Source: Anaerocolumna jejuensis DSM 15929 (GTDB lineage Bacteria; Bacillota; Clostridia; Lachnospirales; Lachnospiraceae). Taken from it: DNA of 64,000 nt. Of the stretch, positions 24,537 to 34,452 are shown one piece after another. Position 1 is the stretch's first letter. Every line of letters begins with the position of its first letter. Location: contig NZ_FRAC01000018.1 in assembly GCF_900142215.1 (NCBI RefSeq), positions 62,001-126,000 on the forward strand. Reading direction: 5' to 3'. The position numbers were made by a program, and so were the translations under genes. A model generated the notes under the pieces. It was not told the DNA's origin, searched no databases, and saw only the letters and a list, made by a program, of their open reading frames with translations.

Positions 24537-26930
24537 CTAGCCCATTATTACCTTAACAACTGCTCTTTCTCTTCCGTTTTTATGCTTGATGATATTGCTC
24601 GTCTGAATCTCTCCATCCACTTCTATGCTCATTATACCTTTCTTTACTCCTGATTCATTAATAATTTCTATTTCATAATTACATTCTCTGAACTTCCTGT
24701 CAATCTTCGCCTGCTTCCACTGCACAGGCAGGCAAGGGTCGATAAGCAGCCCTTCCCACTGTGACCGAATTCCAAGCATGTACTGTGTTACTGCAATATA
24801 CATCCAAGCAGCGGTACCAGAAAGCCAGGAAACGTTAGCAAGACCAAAACGATCGGATTCCGGCCCGAACAGGTTGGAAGCATACACGTAGGGTTCTGCC
24901 TTGTATCGCCAAACACCAGCTTTTTTCATTGCAATCTCCGGAATCAGTTGCCTGTAGTACTTATATGCTATGTCCCCTCTTCCAAGGAGGCATTCGGCGA
25001 TGATAGCCCAGGTATTGGCATGACAGAACACCGCACCGTTCTCTCCGGTTCCGGGATTGTAATTTGTAAGAGGATCCTTGGGATCAGGGAAATCTGTAAT
25101 TGATGGATGAATCTTCTTAATACCAAGCTCGGTATCAAGCATCTCTTTGACTGAATTCATAGCAGCAAAGGACTTATCTTTATCTGCCATCTGTGACATT
25201 ACCGCCCAGGTCTGCGCGTTCAGCCATATTTTTGCCTGATCATGTTCATCTGTTCCTAAAAACCTTCCGTCATCCATCACCGCTCTTCTAAACCATTTAC
25301 CATCCCAGGCAATGGAATTGACCAGCTCCTTCTGTTGTTGAAAAGTACTCATAAATGCAGCCGCATCCTCTATTTTACCCATAAGCCGCGCAAGTTCAGC
25401 CATCTTAGTAAGCATTACTCCATATTGCATTGAGGTCCATATGCTTTCTCCTTTCCCTTTTCTGCAAACACGGAACAATTGATCGTTCCAGTCTGAACGC
25501 AGCATCAAAGGAAAACCATTCGGTCCAAGATGGCTTTTTGTATATTCAAGGGCTTTCTGTAAATGTTCATAAATGGCAGCTTCCCCACCGTCATAATAAG
25601 TTACTTTTTCATCCAGGAAAGACAGGTCTCCCGACTCCATAACTACACTCCACACTGACCATACCGGCCATAAATGATCATCTGAATGTATTGTTGTAAC
25701 TGGCTCCCAGCCTTCCGTAGGGAAAAAATAGTGATTTACGTGACCATCTTTGTATTGTTGTCCCAGTAGCAGCTTTATTTTATCCTTTGAAGCATTTATA
25801 TCAAAAGGTATCTGGGACAGTATGTCCTGTGAAGTATCCCGGAAGCCTACCCCTCTAAAGGTTCCTGTGGCATAAAAGGATATATTTCTTGAAAACAGAA
25901 AATTTCTCTGAGCCTGATAAGGATTCCAGGTGTTAACCATTCTTTCCGTTTCCTTGTCAGGTAAGGTACACTGAAGTTTGCCAAGATAGCTTTCCCAGTT
26001 TTCTTTCAATTTGATAAAGGATTCTTCCACAAAGGTATCCCTTCTGGAATTTTCTATAGACTTTCTGATATCCTCTTCTGTCATTCCTGTACCAAGAAAA
26101 ATATTCAGTGTCTGTTCTTCCCCGGGGTCAAGGCTTATATTAAACTGCAATGCACCACAGGGATCTCCTCCTGCAAGGGTAGAATTGGAACAGCTTCCCT
26201 GTTCTATGGCATTGGGATTTGCTTCTGACCTGTAACTTCCCACAAATTCCTCTCTATCCCCATCAAACCCATCGGGAATCCTGTCGGCAGTAAAATAAAC
26301 AAGTGGTGTTTCATCGGGCTTAGGCTGCATTTCAACCCCATATTTGTAGACAAGGCTTCCCCATTCCTCCAGATATTCCACCGAGACCTGATGTTTGTTA
26401 TAGCACTGCCACTGCAGCTCCCTCATGAATTCCATCATTCCGAATTCCACATATGCAAATATGCTGAGTTGTTTTGTTTTTGAACTATTATTCTTAATTT
26501 TTAAATTCCAAATCAAAGAGTTTTCCAGTTCACCTACAAAATAGGTCAATTCAGAGTTCACACCGTCCTTAGCCGCCTGAAATCTTGTATAGCCCATTCC
26601 ATGAGCGGAACTCCAGCTATCAAGCTTTTTCTCCACAGGTTCATATGCAGGACTCCAGTATTCCCCTAAAGCTCCATCCCTTATGTAGATATATGGTCCA
26701 GGACGGTCCGTGGGCAGATGAAAAAATCTGTAGCGTGAAATCCGCCATATTTGGGGCGAGCGGTAAAAAGCCAAGCCACCGCCTGCCTGGGACAGGATCG
26801 TGTGAAAGGTTCCGTTAGTCAGATAGTTAATCCACGGTGTTGGTGTATCATGTCTTTTAAAACAGACTTCCCTTTCCTCATCCTTAAAATAAAAATAAGA
26901 TTCCATATTGTTTCTGTCTTGCAGGTTCAT
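24537..26930 (-). CDS. Glycoside hydrolase family 94 phosphorylase
   Basis: A 797-residue protein with the GH94 order: N-terminal sandwich (TPWINYLTNGTFHTILSQ, GGGLAFYRSP), an alpha/alpha barrel with FRGVGFRDTSQDIL, DDHLWPVW and the general-acid segment RSDWNDQL, phosphate-site elements FCHANTW and SWLSGTAAWMY, then a C-terminal sandwich. GH94 enzymes cleave beta-glucosides (cellobiose, cellodextrins, laminaribiose, sophoro-oligosaccharides, chitobiose) with phosphate inside the cell; I cannot name the linkage. No signal peptide. The start ATG 26930 follows GATGAGG. It lies between a sugar importer and GH31, so it should act on the imported oligosaccharide. Confidence 0.9.
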   Translation of the reverse strand: MNLQDRNNMESYFYFKDEEREVCFKRHDTPTPWINYLTNGTFHTILSQAGGGLAFYRSPQIWRISRYRFFHLPTDRPGPYIYIRDGALGEYWSPAYEPVEKKLDSWSSAHGMGYTRFQAAKDGVNSELTYFVGELENSLIWNLKIKNNSSKTKQLSIFAYVEFGMMEFMRELQWQCYNKHQVSVEYLEEWGSLVYKYGVEMQPKPDETPLVYFTADRIPDGFDGDREEFVGSYRSEANPNAIEQGSCSNSTLAGGDPCGALQFNISLDPGEEQTLNIFLGTGMTEEDIRKSIENSRRDTFVEESFIKLKENWESYLGKLQCTLPDKETERMVNTWNPYQAQRNFLFSRNISFYATGTFRGVGFRDTSQDILSQIPFDINASKDKIKLLLGQQYKDGHVNHYFFPTEGWEPVTTIHSDDHLWPVWSVWSVVMESGDLSFLDEKVTYYDGGEAAIYEHLQKALEYTKSHLGPNGFPLMLRSDWNDQLFRVCRKGKGESIWTSMQYGVMLTKMAELARLMGKIEDAAAFMSTFQQQKELVNSIAWDGKWFRRAVMDDGRFLGTDEHDQAKIWLNAQTWAVMSQMADKDKSFAAMNSVKEMLDTELGIKKIHPSITDFPDPKDPLTNYNPGTGENGAVFCHANTWAIIAECLLGRGDIAYKYYRQLIPEIAMKKAGVWRYKAEPYVYASNLFGPESDRFGLANVSWLSGTAAWMYIAVTQYMLGIRSQWEGLLIDPCLPVQWKQAKIDRKFRECNYEIEIINESGVKKGIMSIEVDGEIQTSNIIKHKNGRERAVVKVIMG

Positions 26931-26998
26931 ATTTACCTCATCTTTCCAATAATCCAAAAGTATTACCTCTGTCAGTACCTGGATCTTTACACACTGAT

Positions 26999-27094
26999 AA
27001 GGGACTGCTGCAGAACAGCTTATTTACCATGTCAGACGGACTGGTATATAATCCTATACCCATGGATTTTAATGCTATTCTACAACAGCCCCTT
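26999..27094 (-). repeat. Long imperfect hairpin between binding-protein gene and GH94
   Basis: A GGGACTGCTGCAGAACAGC-type arm (about 27000-27020) and a GCTATTCTACAACAGCCCC-type arm (about 27074-27094) are inverted copies of about 20 bp, separated by about 53 bp. The arms resemble the hairpin at 39550-39610. It lies 22 bp after the solute-binding gene and may act as a partial terminator or mRNA stabiliser that sets transporter versus enzyme levels. Confidence 0.5.
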
Positions 27095-27115
27095 TATAGG
27101 TCATATTAATAATTT

Positions 27116-28666
27116 TTATTTATTTAAAGTAGATTTCCAGGCATCTATCTGTCTTTGCACTTCTGCTACAACATCATCAATTCCTGCCTTTTTATCTTTT
27201 TCAACCTTTTCAGCCAATACCTTTTCATAGCTTGCCTGATCTTTTGCTAAAAGCTCGAACTTGTCATATTCTTTAGCAACTGCATTCAGCTGTGCAAGCT
27301 GGGACTGAATAGGAGTCGGGTCCACAGTAAAACCCCTAAGAACGGAAATTTCAGCGTCATTATTCATTTTTTCTGTTTCGGTCCAGGTGTTATCGTCCTG
27401 GCCAGGTAATAAATATGAGTTGAATTGGTTTCCAAGTACCCAGGCATAAGCTGACAGATTATACTTGGTATTCGCTACGGGTTCCGCATGAGTTTCATCT
27501 GCCATATTATAGTGAGTACCGGGCAGACCAAATAACAACTCATTAAAGATTTCTTTGTCGGTATAGACAGCAGCCAGTGCATTCATGGCAGCTTCAGGAT
27601 TTTTCGAATTTACATTTATAGCTGTCATACAAGCACCGCCGGAGGAAGAAGAGGTGTATGCTGTACCTACCGGAACTGTTACAAATTCATAGCCTGGATA
27701 TTTTACAGCAAGGCTGGCATCATTACCGGGTTTATATATGTTAAGCACGGCGGCAACCTGACCTGCAGTCTGTAGTTTATCTACGTCGGTTAACAAAGTA
27801 ATATCATTACCGAAATAACCTTTCTGAGCCCAATCAAACTGGAGCTGACTATAAGCTTTATTCTCAGGAAATGCAGCAAAATCGTCTGAGCTTATTACTT
27901 TCATGTTTGTATCACCTTTTTTAATATAAGCATATCCGTATGCGGAGCCGGAAGCAGTTCCGGTAGAAATCCCCTCATAATCCCATATGCCCCAAAGCTG
28001 CTGCGGTAAAAACGGAACTCGGATTTCCGGCTCATTTGCAACAATTTTATCAAGGAATGCAGGCAGTTTATTGATAAGATCATCTGTGGTCTTTATGGTA
28101 CTTGGATCAAAGTTATATTTTTCTACAAGATCTTTTCTGATTACAAGTCCTAATTGTGTAGCAACAATCTGCATATTGGGGATTGCATAAAGTTTTCCGT
28201 TAGACTTTGCGACATTAGATAACCATTCAGGGCATTGTTCTTTCAGCTCCGGATGTTTTTCATATAAGTCATCAAGTGGCAGGAAAGCTTCCCTTCCTAC
28301 ATTATCATAAAAGTTGTTTAACCAGTTTGCAGTAAAGGCCAAGTCATAGTCCTCGCCGGATGAACTGATAAGCTTCATCTTGTCATCAAACTCACCCATC
28401 GGAATTGGGCGGAAGTCAATCTTAACGTTAGCTTTCGCTGCAAGTTTCTTATTCATATCCTCCCATACCTGATCCTGGTCAGCTTGCTGGTCACTTGGAA
28501 AGTACCATATTACCGTTGGTACAGTCGAGTCATCTTTTGCTTTTTCTCCCGTTTCGGCTGCCCCTTTCGTATCAGTTACCTTACTGTCTTTTACATTTTT
28601 GCCACAGCCCCCCAAGACACTGGCCAGCATTAGTACTGCTAGAATAAGACTTATTACTTTTTTCAT
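27116..28666 (-). CDS. Extracellular sugar-binding lipoprotein (LplA/YtcQ type)
   Basis: A 516-residue solute-binding protein with a lipoprotein signal (LILAVLMLASVLGGC, then GKNVKDS). The length and features such as TVIWYFPSDQQADQDQVW and the C-terminal ITAINVNSKNPEAAMNALA-like helix (here MTAINVNSKNPEAAMNALAA) fit the large binding proteins that work with LplB/YtcP permeases. It captures an oligosaccharide at the cell surface. Gene order permease-permease-binding protein is the usual one for this type. Ligand unknown; the downstream GH94 and GH31 suggest a glucose-containing oligosaccharide. Confidence 0.9.
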   Translation of the reverse strand: MKKVISLILAVLMLASVLGGCGKNVKDSKVTDTKGAAETGEKAKDDSTVPTVIWYFPSDQQADQDQVWEDMNKKLAAKANVKIDFRPIPMGEFDDKMKLISSSGEDYDLAFTANWLNNFYDNVGREAFLPLDDLYEKHPELKEQCPEWLSNVAKSNGKLYAIPNMQIVATQLGLVIRKDLVEKYNFDPSTIKTTDDLINKLPAFLDKIVANEPEIRVPFLPQQLWGIWDYEGISTGTASGSAYGYAYIKKGDTNMKVISSDDFAAFPENKAYSQLQFDWAQKGYFGNDITLLTDVDKLQTAGQVAAVLNIYKPGNDASLAVKYPGYEFVTVPVGTAYTSSSSGGACMTAINVNSKNPEAAMNALAAVYTDKEIFNELLFGLPGTHYNMADETHAEPVANTKYNLSAYAWVLGNQFNSYLLPGQDDNTWTETEKMNNDAEISVLRGFTVDPTPIQSQLAQLNAVAKEYDKFELLAKDQASYEKVLAEKVEKDKKAGIDDVVAEVQRQIDAWKSTLNK

Positions 28667-28723
28667 TTTTTATCCTCCTTGTTTTTTATATAACAAAGGT
28701 TCTCCTTTATTATCAGTTGATTA

Positions 28724-29620
28724 TCAGCCTTTTATTGATCCCATTGTCATTCCTTTTGTAAAATACTTTTGGAAAAATGGGAAGAATATGAGCATTGGTC
28801 CTGTTGCAACCACCACCATCGCCATTCTTAGTGTCTCACTGGGCATACTGGTCATTGAACCAGTCATTGACGGAGCAGTGGTCATCATCTTTAAGACAGA
28901 TTGAATTTTCAGCATCATGCTTTGAAGCAGATATTGTAGCGGATATAAATCCGGATTTCTTATATAAAGCATTGCACTATACCATTCATTCCATTTTCCG
29001 AGTGCTGTTAAAAACGCCACTGTAGCGAGCACGGGTTTTGACAGGCTTAGCGCAATCCGGAAGAAAATGCGGTATTCATTTGCACCATCAATCTTAGCTG
29101 CCTCAAATAAACCGTCAGGTAACTGCTTAAAGAAAGTTCTTACCATAATGATATAGAAAACATTCGTAATTCCAGGAAGAATTAACGCCCAAAGGCTATC
29201 GGTCAGATGCAGATACTGGGAGTTGATAATGTAGCTTGGTACTAAGCCTCCGCTAAATAATGTTGGAAAAAAGATTATAAAGGTCATTGCTTTCTTTAAC
29301 TTAAATTGCGGTCTGGAAAGCGCATAGGCCATCATAGCCGTAAACAACACCGTTAAGAAAGTACCTGCAACGGTAATGAATAGAGTTACTAAATACGCAT
29401 TTCCAATAACGGACGGATTTTTAAATATGTACATATATGCTGTCCAGTCAATCGTTCTCGGTAAGACTGAATAGCCATTAATAATCAAATCTTTCTCATT
29501 GGACAGGGAGGCAGATATGACAATAATAAACGGGATAATACATATAGCCGCAAAGAGGATAAAGAATGCATGTATCCACAGGCTGGTTTTTTCTTTTTTT
29601 ACTTCCATATGTTTGCTCAA
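28724..29620 (-). CDS. Carbohydrate ABC permease (LplC/YtcP type)
   Basis: A 298-residue permease with six helices and the EAA loop (LFEAAKIDGANEYRIFFRI). The start is TTG 29620: AGGAGG at 29629-29634 leaves an 8-nt spacer, while the GTG at 29629 lies inside that site. It pairs with the upstream LplB-type permease and, as usual for this group, no ATPase is encoded nearby; a shared MsmX-like ATPase elsewhere in the genome is expected. Confidence 0.92.
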   Translation of the reverse strand: MSKHMEVKKEKTSLWIHAFFILFAAICIIPFIIVISASLSNEKDLIINGYSVLPRTIDWTAYMYIFKNPSVIGNAYLVTLFITVAGTFLTVLFTAMMAYALSRPQFKLKKAMTFIIFFPTLFSGGLVPSYIINSQYLHLTDSLWALILPGITNVFYIIMVRTFFKQLPDGLFEAAKIDGANEYRIFFRIALSLSKPVLATVAFLTALGKWNEWYSAMLYIRNPDLYPLQYLLQSMMLKIQSVLKMMTTAPSMTGSMTSMPSETLRMAMVVVATGPMLIFFPFFQKYFTKGMTMGSIKG

Positions 29621-29632
29621 ATTATTCACCTC

Positions 29633-30595
29633 CTAGAATAAAGCATTTTCAGGTTCAACTTTTGTTACAATGAAATTTGATGTTAACAGCACCACAAAGC
29701 AAACCAAAGATTGGAAAAGCCCCACTGCACTTGACATACCTATGTTGCCCTGGTTCATCAAGGCTCTGTAGACATAGGTGTCTATCACATCAGTGGTTGA
29801 GTATAACGCCCCTTGGTTACGTGTTACATTGTAGAATAAACCAAAATCCGCTCTGAAAATTCCACCGATTGCTAAAAGTGTCATAATTGTTATTATTGGT
29901 ACTAACTGCGGTAGGGATACATGAAAAACTCTCCGGAGTTTATTGGCACCATCCATCTGTGCCGCTTCAAAAAGTTCGGTGTCAACACCCATCAGTGCTG
30001 CGTAATAAATGATACTTCCGATTCCTACTCCATGCCATACATTAGATATTAGTAATATCAAAGGCCAATACTGCGGTTGTGTATACCATTGAATGCCTTC
30101 ACCACCCAAACCTATAATAATTTTGTTTAACAGACCGCCTTGGGGAGCAAGTAAGGAATATACCATATATCCTACAACTACCCAGGAGAGGAAGCTGGGT
30201 ATAATGGATGCCGTCTGGTAAATCTTAACATATTTTGCTTTCTTTACTTCAAACATAATAAGTGCAAAAATCACTCCGGCAACAGTACTGATTACAATAA
30301 ACAGCAGGTTAAGCCCTAAGGTGTTTCTTGTAACCCTCCATGCGTCCTGGGATTCAAAGAAGAACTGAAAATTCTTATATATGGGATCAACCCAGGGACT
30401 GCCGATAATTCCTTTCGGCACCTTAAAATCCTTAAAAGCCAAAATAATACCAAACATTGGCCAATATGCGAAAATACCCAGCAAAATAATTGTAGGCAAC
30501 GTCAACGTAGCCAGTTGAAAATTGTCTATCAACATATTCATTTTAATTCTTTTCTTTTGCTTTGTACCTGGCTTTGCATTCACCTGCTTCTCCAA
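29633..30595 (-). CDS. Carbohydrate ABC permease (LplB type)
   Basis: A 320-residue permease with six helices and the EAA loop (LFEAAQMDGANKLRRVFHV). TTG start at 30595, 7 nt after AGGAGG. It is the first gene of the importer operon; the conserved 28-bp element at 30667-30694 lies 72 bp upstream, where the YesN-type regulator would act. Confidence 0.92.
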   Translation of the reverse strand: MEKQVNAKPGTKQKKRIKMNMLIDNFQLATLTLPTIILLGIFAYWPMFGIILAFKDFKVPKGIIGSPWVDPIYKNFQFFFESQDAWRVTRNTLGLNLLFIVISTVAGVIFALIMFEVKKAKYVKIYQTASIIPSFLSWVVVGYMVYSLLAPQGGLLNKIIIGLGGEGIQWYTQPQYWPLILLISNVWHGVGIGSIIYYAALMGVDTELFEAAQMDGANKLRRVFHVSLPQLVPIITIMTLLAIGGIFRADFGLFYNVTRNQGALYSTTDVIDTYVYRALMNQGNIGMSSAVGLFQSLVCFVVLLTSNFIVTKVEPENALF

Positions 30596-30666
30596 AACAC
30601 TACCTCCTCTTATGCAAATATCATATCTGTTGTTTATATTCTACATGGAAATTTCATAAATTATAA

Positions 30667-30694
30667 TGTAACAATTTTGATATTTAATGAAACA
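30667..30694 (-). promoter_or_regulatory. 28-bp element before importer operon (candidate YesN site)
   Basis: On the minus strand the element begins TGTTTCAT, has the core TAAATATCAAAAT and ends GTTACA. It matches the element in front of the response regulator gene at 24 of 28 positions. Confidence 0.65.
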
Positions 30695-30739
30695 GTTTTG
30701 ACCAGTTACTCAATAATTATAAATTCTTGGGATAAATAA

Positions 30740-30761
30740 AGCGGTTTCCGAAGAAACCGCT
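30740..30761 (-). terminator. Terminator after YesM-like kinase
   Basis: AGCGGTTTC-CGAA-GAAACCGCT, a perfect 9-bp stem, followed on the minus strand by TTTATTTATC. It separates the two-component genes from the importer operon. Confidence 0.85.
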
Positions 30762-30790
30762 GAAATGTTATAACTGGTCATATTTGATTT

Positions 30791-32551
30791 TTACTTTATT
30801 ACAGGAAATTTCATTATAACTTCTGTTTTTATATTTTGAATACTTTCAATTTTCAATCCATATTCTTCACCGAAATAAAGCTTCAACCTCTGATTAACAT
30901 TAATAAGCCCTATATGGCGGCTTTCCTTAATTACCTCACTTTTCATAGACTGATTCAAGCCATAGACTTCACTTGGGGAGATACCAAGACCATTATCTTT
31001 AACGGTAATTTCCACATCCCCTGCAATGATCCTTCCGCTGACAGTAATCATCCCTTTATTCGTAAGGGGTTTAATTCCGTGGTAGATGGCATTTTCAATA
31101 ATCGGCTGTAAGACAATTTTAATGGTCTTGCAATCAAGTAATTCCTCCGGCATATCCCATACAATGTTAAACTTGTCCTCATAGCGTTTCTTTTGGATTT
31201 CAATGTACAGCTTTGAGTGTTCAAGTTCATCTCGCAGCGGAATAATTGTGTCGGTATTTTCTAATGCCATTCTTAACATACTAGACAGCGCACCTGCCAT
31301 ATTGGAAATATCATTTTCTCCGCCAAATAATCCAATTGCCATCCAATTAATCGTTTCTAACGTGTTATTAAAGAAGTGGGGATTTATCTGTGATTGAAGT
31401 GCAACAGACTGGGCTTTCTTTAAAAGCCGAACTCTTTCGGTAAGTTCTTCCTCAATATTTCTATTCTTGTTAATCGTTTTTTTAATTGAGTTCACAATAT
31501 ACTTTAATTCATTCTGCTCGTTTAAAATATCATCGTCACCAAACAGTGCTGCCTTATTTTCCTCGATTGTTGACATAATTGTTTTAATCGGATTAAATAT
31601 TCTTACAGATATGACGAAGCACAATATAACTATAATTATTGTCATTACTAAAACAAATAGAAACATAAAGTTCCTAATACCTATAAGCTTGCTGCGGTAA
31701 ACCTCAAAATCAAAATAGGTAATAACTTTTATACCTGTATCTTTTGACGTTTTAAGTGATATACTTGTTTCTTTATCAAAATATCCTTCGTTTTTAAGCA
31801 GCCTTTTATAATTCGGTATGATTTCTACTGATTTTCCTATCTCATCCTGATTTCTTGAATATAATATTTGCTCATTATCTATTATATAAAAGTGGTCATT
31901 TCCACCTGCTAACATTTTCCCCAATTCGGTAAGGTTCAGATTCATAACTGCAACACCACTATTGAGGGAGCCTAAGTATATGTTATTATAAACAGAAAGC
32001 TGTTTCACTTTAACACCCTTTTTCACCATATCCGTTAATGCGAACCATTGACTTGCTTTTATATTATCATGGTTAATGTATTCTTCAATACAGGCCTTAT
32101 CTGTAAAGTTATCATAGTTCACTATTCCTGACATGGTAACGACCTTGCCGCTTCTTGGCGAATAGAGATAAACACTGTTGACATAATCCTTGCCAATGAC
32201 GGGAAACTTAATTAAGTCCGTAAGGAAACTGCTATTTGACCAAATAACAGAATCATTCCCTGATGTATACATAAACAGCTGAGTTGTAGAATTAAAGCCT
32301 ATAATGGCAAGCTGAGAACCGGCTTCCTTTATGATTCTGTCCACATCACCTGAAAGCTTAGTAATATACTCTTCATTATAGGCTTTAATTTCATTTTTTT
32401 GGATATTCCCATAGGCATAAAATAAAATGGTTATAATGCCGATTATCGGTATTATAATCAACGGTATAAGTGAAACCAGGTTTTTAAAAAAAATACTATT
32501 GAACCTATAGTTTTTAATATATTTATGAAATAACTGCTTATACTTCATCAT
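30791..32551 (-). CDS. YesM-type sensor histidine kinase
   Basis: A 586-residue kinase: a first membrane helix (about residues 20-45), an extracellular sensor of roughly 250 residues, a second helix (FMFLFVLVMTIIIVILCFV), HAMP-like linker, the His_kinase segment SQINPHFFNNTLETINWM with the phosphoacceptor His, and an ATPase domain (PIIENAIYHGI, KDNGLGISP). This class senses carbohydrate or cell-envelope signals. The ATG at 32551 is 8 nt after GGGGG and overlaps the regulator gene by 14 bp. Confidence 0.93.
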   Translation of the reverse strand: MMKYKQLFHKYIKNYRFNSIFFKNLVSLIPLIIIPIIGIITILFYAYGNIQKNEIKAYNEEYITKLSGDVDRIIKEAGSQLAIIGFNSTTQLFMYTSGNDSVIWSNSSFLTDLIKFPVIGKDYVNSVYLYSPRSGKVVTMSGIVNYDNFTDKACIEEYINHDNIKASQWFALTDMVKKGVKVKQLSVYNNIYLGSLNSGVAVMNLNLTELGKMLAGGNDHFYIIDNEQILYSRNQDEIGKSVEIIPNYKRLLKNEGYFDKETSISLKTSKDTGIKVITYFDFEVYRSKLIGIRNFMFLFVLVMTIIIVILCFVISVRIFNPIKTIMSTIEENKAALFGDDDILNEQNELKYIVNSIKKTINKNRNIEEELTERVRLLKKAQSVALQSQINPHFFNNTLETINWMAIGLFGGENDISNMAGALSSMLRMALENTDTIIPLRDELEHSKLYIEIQKKRYEDKFNIVWDMPEELLDCKTIKIVLQPIIENAIYHGIKPLTNKGMITVSGRIIAGDVEITVKDNGLGISPSEVYGLNQSMKSEVIKESRHIGLINVNQRLKLYFGEEYGLKIESIQNIKTEVIMKFPVIK

Positions 32552-34130
32552 CTGCTTCACCCCCAATATTCAAAACCTTGCTGCGGTATTCGCTTGGGTT
32601 CATTCCTGTTTGATTGCGAAACAACTTTGAAAAATAACGAGATGTTTTGTAGCTTAAATACTCACTTACCTGATAGGTCTTGTACTTAGGATCACGAAGA
32701 AGCTCTATCGCCTTATCAATTTTCATTCTGGTAACATATTGTGAAAAGTTTTCGCCTGTTTGTTTTTTAAAAAGCCTGCTCAGATGTGCCGTACTGATGT
32801 AAAGCTGGTTGGCTGTTTCTTCCTGGGAAATATCTTGTGTGATATTGTCTTGTATATACTGCCTCGCCTTATTAATCAGGCTGCCTGTGTCAAATTCATT
32901 GGTTTTGGAGCCAGCGAGCTTGATTTTATCGAAAATCCTGTCACAATACATTCTTGTCTCATCACCATTATTCAGTGCAATGATACCGCTGTAATTCAGA
33001 TAGGGCTGGATTGCGTTCCATAGTTCTATGTTTACACTTTTTATCACTTCATTAATGGTAGAAAATATATCCACAATAAAATTATTCCGATAAATTATAT
33101 CGGAGTTTTTCAATTCATCTAAAATGTTATGGAAAATTTTTTGGGCAGTGGAAATATTTCCAATGCTGATATTGGATATAATGAGCTTCTTTTGTTCCTG
33201 GAGATGGAGAATTCCTGATTTAACACGTAAATGACTGCTCAGTATCGTTTCACGATACTCTATAACTTCAAAAATACTGCCAAATATCTTCTTTATCTCA
33301 AATTTTGCCTGAAAATTAAAGGTTGTTGTTAATTCATATACAAACTGCTCGAATTCCTCCCCGCAAATCTTCCCGGCGTTGTCATTTGAATAGGAGACAT
33401 CCGATAATATACCGAATATTTCAAATAACTCTTCTGATTTATATACTATATGAAAAAATATTTTGCTATTGTAGATATTCATAAAATTGGTTACATTGAT
33501 TTCAAATTGATCAAAATTATATTTCCAGGTAGAGTCCATAAAATTCGCATAATCTGTTATAATTATATCTGCCAGAATACAACAGCTGCACTCCAAGTTT
33601 ATCTGCGGATATAAAATAGACATACGGTTTGTAATTAATTCTTTATTGTCAACAACGCCTAAAATAAGATCACTGAAAAAGCGCTCTTTTAGTATAGGCA
33701 GTGCTTCCTCTAAACGGGCTTTTTCCGCTTGTTCTGTTTCATTTTGTTTTGACTTTTCATCAAGGTTTTTCTTGATTTTCTCAAAAGCTTCTTTCAGATT
33801 TTTTACATTAGTAGGCTTTAATAAATAGTCCTCTACTCCGTATTTCATCCCTTGCAGGGCTAATTCAAATTCTTTATGCCCGCTAATAAACACGACTTTT
33901 GTATAAATAGAATTATCATATACATACTTTGCAACATCGATGCCGGAGAGATGGAGCATTTTAATGTCCGTTAGAATCACATCAGCAGTCATGTATTCAA
34001 GGTACTCAACAATCTCCTGACCGTCTGAAAGCACTCCTGCAATTTCAAAGCCTAATTCACTCCAATTGATTATCTTTGATAACCCATCGCGTATGATTTT
34101 CTCGTCATCTGCTATGACTAACTTGTACAT
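32538..34130 (-). CDS. YesN-type response regulator with AraC DNA-binding domain
   Basis: A 530-residue regulator: receiver (IADDEKIIRDG, VILTDIKMLHLSG with phosphoacceptor Asp, YLLKPTNVKNL), a long middle region, and a C-terminal AraC/XylS double HTH (ISQEETANQLYISTAHLSRL, FKKQTGENFSQYVTRMKI, FRNQTGMNPSEYR). ATG 34130 follows GGGGGATAGGAAA. It should activate the importer/GH94/GH31 genes downstream and probably itself, as a near-identical element lies before both units. Confidence 0.93.
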   Translation of the reverse strand: MYKLVIADDEKIIRDGLSKIINWSELGFEIAGVLSDGQEIVEYLEYMTADVILTDIKMLHLSGIDVAKYVYDNSIYTKVVFISGHKEFELALQGMKYGVEDYLLKPTNVKNLKEAFEKIKKNLDEKSKQNETEQAEKARLEEALPILKERFFSDLILGVVDNKELITNRMSILYPQINLECSCCILADIIITDYANFMDSTWKYNFDQFEINVTNFMNIYNSKIFFHIVYKSEELFEIFGILSDVSYSNDNAGKICGEEFEQFVYELTTTFNFQAKFEIKKIFGSIFEVIEYRETILSSHLRVKSGILHLQEQKKLIISNISIGNISTAQKIFHNILDELKNSDIIYRNNFIVDIFSTINEVIKSVNIELWNAIQPYLNYSGIIALNNGDETRMYCDRIFDKIKLAGSKTNEFDTGSLINKARQYIQDNITQDISQEETANQLYISTAHLSRLFKKQTGENFSQYVTRMKIDKAIELLRDPKYKTYQVSEYLSYKTSRYFSKLFRNQTGMNPSEYRSKVLNIGGEADDEV

Positions 34131-34183
34131 TTTCCTATCCCCCATTATAATGCTATTTTACTGCAAACTCCAACAAATTCATA

Positions 34184-34211
34184 TGTAACGATTTTGATAT
34201 TTACTGTTACA
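34184..34211 (-). promoter_or_regulatory. 28-bp element before YesN gene
   Basis: TGTAAC at one end and GTTACA at the other make a perfect inverted repeat around the core shared with 30667-30694 (TAAATATCAAAAT on the minus strand). It lies 54 bp upstream of the YesN start. Autoregulation is inferred. Confidence 0.65.
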
Positions 34212-34351
34212 AATCTATCTCTTTCGTTTAAAGATGGTTATTACTTAATCAAGCCAGCTATTCTTGACATTAATTATACACTATAGTTAGCTGTCAAGAA
34301 ACGGATAATTATGTATTTTGCCTGAAAATATATGTATTTCATTAGTCTTAT

Positions 34352-34385
34352 GGCAGCATTCTGAAATTTATTGCTTAATGCTGCC
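34352..34385. repeat. Inverted repeat in divergent intergenic region
   Basis: GGCAGCATT (34352-34360) and AATGCTGCC (34377-34385) are perfectly complementary with a 16-nt loop. It lies between the divergent YesN gene and the secreted-protein gene; function unknown. Confidence 0.5.
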
Positions 34386-34452
34386 TTAATCCGCCCCGCA
34401 GAGCAATGGTACACTAAGATTTCCTTAAAAGGCTGTCTCAAAAAAATAATAT

